Assembly (NCBI GenBank): GCA_002050365.1
Contig: MWYZ01000084.1
Location: 26,846-90,845 of the forward strand
Reading direction: 5' to 3'
From: Acidobacteria bacterium 28-1
Lineage (GTDB): Bacteria > Acidobacteriota > Blastocatellia > Pyrinomonadales > Pyrinomonadaceae
DNA length: 64,000 nt
The notes beneath the pieces are model-generated. The model made no database searches and was not told the DNA's origin. It worked only from the letters and a program-made list of their open reading frames with translations. Below, piece by piece: positions 59,617-64,000 of the stretch (position 1 is its first letter; each line of letters begins with the position of its first letter). The translations under genes and the position numbers were made by a program.

Positions 59617-60405
59617 CTACGGCGAAGGTTGAACCCCTTTTGCGCCGGCAAAATCATAAGTAACAAAAAGATTGAGCGCACCGTCTTTAATTTCGGAACG
59701 GACATCTTTGACATTTGCTTTAAGCGTTCCGTCGGAAGCGGCAATCGGGAGATTCAGAGCGAGTTGCTGACCGCGTAAAATAGTAATCGGATTAACCCGA
59801 TTATTTATTGTCGTCTGCACAATCGGCGTAACGAAACCGCTGACGAGCGGCGAAACATTATCGAGATTAACCGTTTCGACGTTGATTTGTCCAAAAACAT
59901 TTTTCTGCGCGTCGTCATAACGCAGGGCAAGATTCGCCTGTGCCCAACCCGCAAATTCAATACAATTCCCGAAAACAAATGTGCTTCCGTTAAAAGCGAG
60001 CGGCGCGGTAATTTTGCCGTCTTCAAGTCTGACACCGGTTGTTACGCCGCTTCCTTCCGGTTTGAGCGTGATTTTGCCGTCGCATCCGCCGTTGTTTTGG
60101 AAAGCAAAGTTCGCAAACTGCGGCTTGGCTGAGACATCAAAATTGTTTTGTCCGGTTAAATTTAGAGGAAAAGCCGGCGCGTTCATATCGCGGAAAATCG
60201 TTGCTAAAATCGTATCGAAAAATTGTTGATTCAACACGACGCTCGCCGTTCCCGCCGGTGAACCGTTCGGGTCGGGTGGAAGTATCGGAACGCCGGGCGG
60301 AGTTTGCGCGGCTCGCGGTGCGCCGCCGAACATAAAGAAAACTAGTCCGCCGCCGATTACCAAACCTAAAATTGCTCCTAACAGAAATATGATGAATTTG
60401 CTCAT
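59617..60405 (-). CDS. Membrane-anchored protein of unknown function
   Basis: A 262-residue protein with an N-terminal anchor helix (FIIFLLGAILGLVIGGGLVF) and a Pro-rich linker. The outside domain (about 55-262) has QQFFDTILATIFRDMNAPAF, ITLKPEGSGVTTGVRLEDGK, FGNCIEFAGWAQANLALRYD and SPLVSGFVTPIVQTTINNRV. The alternating hydrophobic strands suggest a beta-rich lipid-binding-like fold, but I do not recognise the family. Terminates 4 bp from the convergent zinc-ribbon gene. It lies downstream of a LolA-like lipoprotein gene on the same strand. Confidence 0.62.
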   Translation of the reverse strand: MSKFIIFLLGAILGLVIGGGLVFFMFGGAPRAAQTPPGVPILPPDPNGSPAGTASVVLNQQFFDTILATIFRDMNAPAFPLNLTGQNNFDVSAKPQFANFAFQNNGGCDGKITLKPEGSGVTTGVRLEDGKITAPLAFNGSTFVFGNCIEFAGWAQANLALRYDDAQKNVFGQINVETVNLDNVSPLVSGFVTPIVQTTINNRVNPITILRGQQLALNLPIAASDGTLKANVKDVRSEIKDGALNLFVTYDFAGAKGVQPSP

Positions 60406-60425
60406 TTTTTTGTTTCTAAAGACAA

Positions 60426-60460
60426 TTCAGAGGTTGAGAAGTTTTTTCTCAACCTCTGAA
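60426..60460. terminator. Perfect hairpin between two lipid-related genes
   Basis: TTCAGAGGTTGAGAA (60426-60440) is the exact reverse complement of TTCTCAACCTCTGAA (60446-60460), 5-base loop. It lies 9 bp after the stop of the lipoprotein gene (minus strand). No long T-run on that strand, so it may stabilise or partly terminate the message. Confidence 0.55.
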
Positions 60461-60468
60461 CAAATTAT

Positions 60469-61380
60469 TTATTGTGCCGTCGGCGCAGGCGTCGGAGCGT
60501 TTTGCTGCGCTTGCGCGCTCTTCATTATTTGAGTGATGAAAGCCGTCGCCAAACTGAAAAATGCGTCAACTTGCTGACGGATTTGTTCGGGCGGAACTTT
60601 CGCAAAATCTGTTGGTTCGGCAAAAAGCGTCGGGTCGGCGGTCGTCCGAACATTATTTATTTCGGTAATGAGACTCGCGCCTTTGATGCCCTGCACATTT
60701 CCCTGCGATTCGGCATTGGTGAACGAGCGCAGCGGCAGTCCGGTTTCCTTGTCAACGACAATAAACGATTCGGTTTGGACTGTTCCTGCTTGCGATTTTG
60801 TATCGGTCGTTGCCGCAAAACGGTATTTAATCGCGTCGCGCCCGTCAATTTTTTCCTCGCCGACGCGCTCGATGCCCTTCAAATTGTTCAGACTCTTGAC
60901 GATTGTTTCGGGCATCATCAAACTGCGAACTTCAAAACCGAGCGCCTCTTTGGTCAACTCGGCGTATTGTTTACGCTGCGGCATCACGAGAAGCTGTTTT
61001 CCGCCGCGTTCGAGATAAATTAATTTCTCGCCGTTCGGCATCGCAAATTCCATTCGGCGGTCGTCGCCGTTGCGCGCAACTTCGGCTTTCAACGGCTGAG
61101 TCGCTACTTTTTGCTCGCCTGAAGTTTCAAATTTCAAGGCGACCGTTGCTTGATACTGGTCGGGTTCTTTGCTTTCGATAACGCCAGTCGAACTGGTCGT
61201 TACGGTGGTCGAAACCGTATTGTTTCCGATTGAAACGGTATTGCCGTTGGTCGTTATGTTGACATTCGTATTGGCAATGGTCACATTAGCATTGGTGTTT
61301 GTCGAACCGGGACACGCCGTGCCGAAAATCGCCGCCAGCGGCAGCAAGATTAAAGAAAAATTTCTGATTTTATTTTTCAT
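60469..61380 (-). CDS. LolA/DUF4412-like lipoprotein
   Basis: A 303-residue protein. Signal and lipobox: LILLPLAAIFGTAC (FGTAC). An Asn/Thr-rich linker of about 40 residues (NTNANVTIANTNVNITTNGN and on) follows; such linkers are characteristic of Blastocatellia lipoproteins. The main domain has RMEFAMPNGEKLIYLERGGK, QLLVMPQRKQYAELTKEALG, KIDGRDAIKYRF and TGLPLRSFTNAESQGNVQGI, the half-barrel pattern of LolA/LppX/DUF4412 proteins. Perhaps a lipid carrier or sensor. Pro/Ala-rich tail. Confidence 0.72.
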   Translation of the reverse strand: MKNKIRNFSLILLPLAAIFGTACPGSTNTNANVTIANTNVNITTNGNTVSIGNNTVSTTVTTSSTGVIESKEPDQYQATVALKFETSGEQKVATQPLKAEVARNGDDRRMEFAMPNGEKLIYLERGGKQLLVMPQRKQYAELTKEALGFEVRSLMMPETIVKSLNNLKGIERVGEEKIDGRDAIKYRFAATTDTKSQAGTVQTESFIVVDKETGLPLRSFTNAESQGNVQGIKGASLITEINNVRTTADPTLFAEPTDFAKVPPEQIRQQVDAFFSLATAFITQIMKSAQAQQNAPTPAPTAQ

Positions 61381-61451
61381 AAATTCGATTCTCCCTTTTG
61401 AAAACTTTTTTATAATACTAACACAATTTCGATTGTTTTTAGATTTGTTTT

Positions 61452-63188
61452 TTAATAACCAATCGCTTCGCCGTCGCTGCGCGCATCAATTGCACCGAGC
61501 CGGACGCCGGTTTTTTCTTCAATCGCAATGCCCGTCGCCGACGCTACGAAAAGAGGTTTTTCGGCAAACCGATGTCCTAAATTTTCTAATGCGAGACGTG
61601 TGTCAGACGACATTCCGAAAGGTTCGGAAAGAATTTCGTCTGGAAACCATTGGTGATGAATGCGCGGCGCGTCAATCGCTTGTTGAAGATTCATACCATG
61701 GTCAATCATATTTATCACGGTTTGCAGAACCGCCGTAATAATTCGTGGTCCGCCGCGTGCGCCAACGGCGAACCACAACGAGCCGTCTTTTCGCAAAACA
61801 ATCGTTGGTGTCATCGAAGACAGCGGACGTTTTTTAGGTTCGACGGCGTTGCGTTCGCCTTGAATCAGCCCGAACATATTCGGCTTGCCGGGACGCGCCG
61901 CAAAATCGTCCATTTCATCATTAAGCAAAACGCCCGTGCCTTTGGCGGTAACGGCTGAACCATATAAATCATTGATAGTATAGGTGTTTGACACACAGTT
62001 TCCTTCTGCGTCAACGACCGTAAAATGGGTTGTTTCGGTCGGTTCTTTGCCGACGATTTCGCCGTTTTTGACATCAATGCTTTTCGAGGCTTTCGTCAAA
62101 TCAATCGTTTCACCTCTTTTCGCCGCATAACTTTTATCAATCAAACCGGCGGTTGGAACATCAGTAAAATCCGGGTCGCCCATAAATGCCGCGCGGTCGG
62201 CAAAAGAACGGCGCAAGACTTCGGCGAGAAGGTGATATTTTTTCGACGAATTGTGCTCCATCGAACGCACATCGTATTTTTCAAGAACATTCAGGGCTTG
62301 CAGCAAAACGATTCCGCCGGAACTCGGCGGCGGCATCGAGATAATTTCGTAACCTCGATAACTGCCGCGAAGCGGTGGGCGTTCCTTCGGCTGGTAATTC
62401 TTTAAATCTTCTAAAGTAATCAAACCGTTATTTTGTTTCATATCGGCGGCGATAAGTTTTGCCGTCTCGCCAGTGTAAAATTCTTTTGCGCCGAATTTTT
62501 GCATCCGCGCTAAGGTTTGAGCTAGTTCCGGTTGTTTAAAATTATCGCCTTCCTCATAAAATTCGCCGCCCTTGAGGAAGATTTTTTTGCTGTCGGCATA
62601 TTTTCCGAGCGATTCTTTATAAGACTTAAACAGATTTGCCAGCCGATTACTCAAGATATAACCGTCCTGCGCGAGTTTACGTGAAGGTTCGATAAGCTCA
62701 GCCCAAGTCAATTTTTTAGAGCCGTATTTCTGAAAAGCAAAATCCAGACCGGCTGGAGTTCCGGGAACGCCGGCGGCGCGATAACCGATGGTTGAAGAGC
62801 CTTCGCCTTTGATGAGTTCATTTTTGTCGTCAACGAATATGTTGCGATTTGCCGCGCCCGGCGCCATTTCGCGGTAATCAATCGCCGTTGTTTTGCCATC
62901 CTTAAATCTAACGAGCATAAATCCGCCGCCGCCGAGATTGCCCGCTTCCGGATAAACTACCGCGAGAGCGATTGCGACGGCAACCGCCGCATCAACTGCG
63001 TTGCCGCCTTTCTTCATCACGTCAATGCCGATTTGCGAAGCGAGCGCGTGTTGGGAAGCGACCATCGCATGTTTGCCGCGCACGGCTTCGCGCCGAGATG
63101 CCGCAAAGATATTTGTGTCGAGCGAAATAAATGAAAGCTGAAAAGACATAATAAGCAGATAGATGCCGATTTTTTTTATTGTTTTCAT
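61452..63188 (-). CDS. ggt: Gamma-glutamyltransferase
   Basis: Exported Ntn-hydrolase that cuts gamma-glutamyl bonds of glutathione and related compounds. It is 578 residues from ATG 63188, with a signal peptide (IGIYLLIMSFQLSFISLDTN). Motifs are HAMVASQHALASQIGIDVMK, GGNAVDAAVAVAIALAVVYP, NLGGGGFMLVRF and TAIDYREMAP. The autoprocessing Thr is in PTETTHFTVVDAEGN (about residue 385), followed by SNTYTINDLYGSAVTAKGTG, LLNDEMDDF and SSMTPTIVLRKDGSLWFAVG, ARGGPRI. The frame opens at 63230, but the signal peptide starts best at 63188. Confidence 0.95.
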   Translation of the reverse strand: MKTIKKIGIYLLIMSFQLSFISLDTNIFAASRREAVRGKHAMVASQHALASQIGIDVMKKGGNAVDAAVAVAIALAVVYPEAGNLGGGGFMLVRFKDGKTTAIDYREMAPGAANRNIFVDDKNELIKGEGSSTIGYRAAGVPGTPAGLDFAFQKYGSKKLTWAELIEPSRKLAQDGYILSNRLANLFKSYKESLGKYADSKKIFLKGGEFYEEGDNFKQPELAQTLARMQKFGAKEFYTGETAKLIAADMKQNNGLITLEDLKNYQPKERPPLRGSYRGYEIISMPPPSSGGIVLLQALNVLEKYDVRSMEHNSSKKYHLLAEVLRRSFADRAAFMGDPDFTDVPTAGLIDKSYAAKRGETIDLTKASKSIDVKNGEIVGKEPTETTHFTVVDAEGNCVSNTYTINDLYGSAVTAKGTGVLLNDEMDDFAARPGKPNMFGLIQGERNAVEPKKRPLSSMTPTIVLRKDGSLWFAVGARGGPRIITAVLQTVINMIDHGMNLQQAIDAPRIHHQWFPDEILSEPFGMSSDTRLALENLGHRFAEKPLFVASATGIAIEEKTGVRLGAIDARSDGEAIGY

Positions 63189-63370
63189 AACTTTTAATTG
63201 AAATTGTTTTGAAAGTTGTTGTTCCGTCAATATACAAAATTTAGTTTGGCTATCAAAATCAAAAATTGTTCTTCATATATTAAATCTAAAACCCGATATT
63301 TATCGAGTTCAGTAGTATTGAAAAAAAACTATATTAGTAGTGCCGTGTAATCTAAGTTTATGTATTAATA

Positions 63371-63477
63371 GAACGCCAGCATCGAGGCTTTAAATGAACG
63401 CGGCGGCATTCAAATGTGTTTGTTTAATCGCTCTTTACACCGCTTGCGCGGTGTGTGCCAGCAGGATGCTGGCGTTC
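63371..63477. repeat. REP-like inverted repeat element
   Basis: GAACGCCAGCATC (63371-63383) and GATGCTGGCGTTC (63465-63477) are exact inverse ends. Inside are the A/T-rich centre and a small hairpin ACACCGC-TT-GCGCGGTGT. The rest of the gene-free stretch 63189-63915 holds only an unassigned hairpin region and a terminator. Confidence 0.82.
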
Positions 63478-63644
63478 CATTGCTTCAGTATCTTTTAACA
63501 CTTAAATTACAAAGCAGTAGTTTTATGGGCAAGATTATAGTAAATTGTTTTTTACTCAAAAATTGTCTAATCCAAGCAATTGAAATTTCTGCTCGGCGAC
63601 CCGGCTTTGAAAGTTTAATTTTCCACGATTTAAAAAAGTGAATT

Positions 63645-63805
63645 GTTATAAACGAAAGCGACTCACTTTTTCAATTTTGACTCATTTGATTTGACTCAAA
63701 ACTCGCAACTGGATAAACTTTTAACTTCAAACGTGGTGAGTTATCGGCGACTTGCGACCACGTAAAAAATCGCTAAACAGCTTTTGAGTTTTAATTTAAT
63801 CTTTT
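63645..63805 (+). other. Unassigned structured intergenic region
   Basis: No gene. GACTCA-type 7-bp repeats (GACTCAT TTGATTT GACTCAA AACTCGC AACTGG) are followed by a possible stem ACGTGG...CCACGT (about 63731-63765) holding CGGCGACTTGCG, and then TCGCTAAACAG. A terminator follows at 63814. This could be a leader RNA cut off from its gene, but it fits no riboswitch class that I know. Confidence 0.3.
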
Positions 63806-63813
63806 TGACGAAA

Positions 63814-63846
63814 ACTCTGCGCTTGTTTGGCGCGGAGTTTTTTTGA
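63814..63846 (+). terminator. Rho-independent terminator
   Basis: ACTCTGCGC (63814-63822) pairs with GCGCGGAGT (63830-63838) with one T-G pair, followed by T7. Confidence 0.8.
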
Positions 63847-63915
63847 TTTTTGGAAGCAACATTCTATGAATATTAGACATTATTGGAAATAAGTAAAATC
63901 GGTTAATCTATGTAA

Positions 63916-64000
63916 ATGTTAAAATATGCGGAGTTAAAAGAAAAGCCGAAAGAGTTTCTTGCCGCCACCGGTTTGACTGATGAAGAGTTTCAATGTCTGT
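63916..64000 (+). CDS. Transposase N-terminus (partial, runs off the window)
   Basis: Twenty-eight codons are visible: MLKYAELKEKPKEFLAATGL, TDEEFQCL. This kind of start (elk.kp.efl..TGLt..EF..L) is that of the helix-turn-helix front of IS5/IS4-like DDE transposases. The catalytic part and the right end of the element lie outside the window. No terminal inverted repeat could be fixed on the left side. Confidence 0.55.
   Translation, partial: MLKYAELKEKPKEFLAATGLTDEEFQCL

Noticed and set aside
63414..63641. 75-residue open frame near the right edge
   Set aside because: It starts inside a REP-like element, has no ribosome site, and its composition (MCLFNRSLHRLRGVCQQD) looks like chance translation.
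63645..63805. SAM-type or other known riboswitch
   Set aside because: Individual bits recall S-box parts (GCTAAA), but the conserved core and its order are missing.

Overview
The window reads as chromosomal DNA of an acidobacterium, most likely class Blastocatellia (Pyrinomonadaceae-like). This is inferred from gene content, not from a marker gene. The hints are Asn/Thr-rich lipoprotein linkers, a CadC-like winged-helix/TPR membrane regulator, many M1/M16/SprT-type peptidases, a COX3-DUF420 pair, and many intergenic hairpin and 7-bp repeats. There is no rRNA, prophage or CRISPR array; one tRNA (Gln-CUG) was found. Most genes are housekeeping.

Layout. 0-2.4 kb: tail of a 2Fe-2S oxidoreductase, a PAP2 phosphatase, cytochrome oxidase subunit III and DUF420. 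2.44-2.79 kb: a c-di-AMP (ydaO-type) riboswitch with its own promoter and terminators but no gene after it. 2.8-5.1 kb: M1 aminopeptidase and a VOC protein. 5.1-5.5 kb: MITE-like element plus 7-bp repeats. 5.5-7.4 kb: an ORF joining a SWIM zinc finger to a Rad52-type annealing domain, divergent from an XRE regulator. 8.0-15.7 kb: trpE-D-C-F-B-A plus a DAHP synthase, led by a Trp-rich leader peptide and an attenuator hairpin, and interrupted by three REP-like hairpin elements. 15.7-22.7 kb: argS, a MazF-type toxin pair, sucC, a DUF4344 lipoprotein, pepA and smpB. 22.8-29.5 kb: an HNH nuclease gene overlapping tRNA-Gln, a thioesterase, a TylF-like methyltransferase, ETF-QO, CsbD, hrcA and a SprT-like protein. 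30-36.2 kb: winged-helix/TPR regulator, a decayed TPR gene, a secreted protein, an amidohydrolase and a DUF3352-like lipoprotein. 36.3-45.1 kb: beta-CASP nuclease, HAD phosphatase, lone pxpB, a 5'-truncated patatin gene, OppB/OppC permeases, VapBC, ubiE/menG and an M16 protein without zinc ligands. 45.3-53.9 kb: zinc-ribbon TonB protein, MscS-cNMP channel, Nramp-like transporter, acnA and a methyltransferase. 53.9-63.2 kb: Uma2 nuclease, several zinc-ribbon proteins, YbjQ, a CrtC-like protein, lipoproteins, DinB and gamma-glutamyltransferase. The right edge enters a transposase gene.

Three repeat systems run through the window. (1) REP-like paired hairpins (GGAACGCC...GGCGTTCC types and longer relatives) at seven sites, three of them inside the trp operon, where they supply the C-terminal codons of TrpE and TrpB. 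(2) A MITE-like family with GAAGCTGTTTGAAAA-type ends, two copies. (3) Arrays of 7-bp units of several unrelated sequences, often as an array and its inverted copy, at about 14 places; two lie in coding regions. The strongest leads are the orphan c-di-AMP riboswitch RNA, the SWIM/Rad52 ORF with an internal Shine-Dalgarno site, and the trp attenuator.
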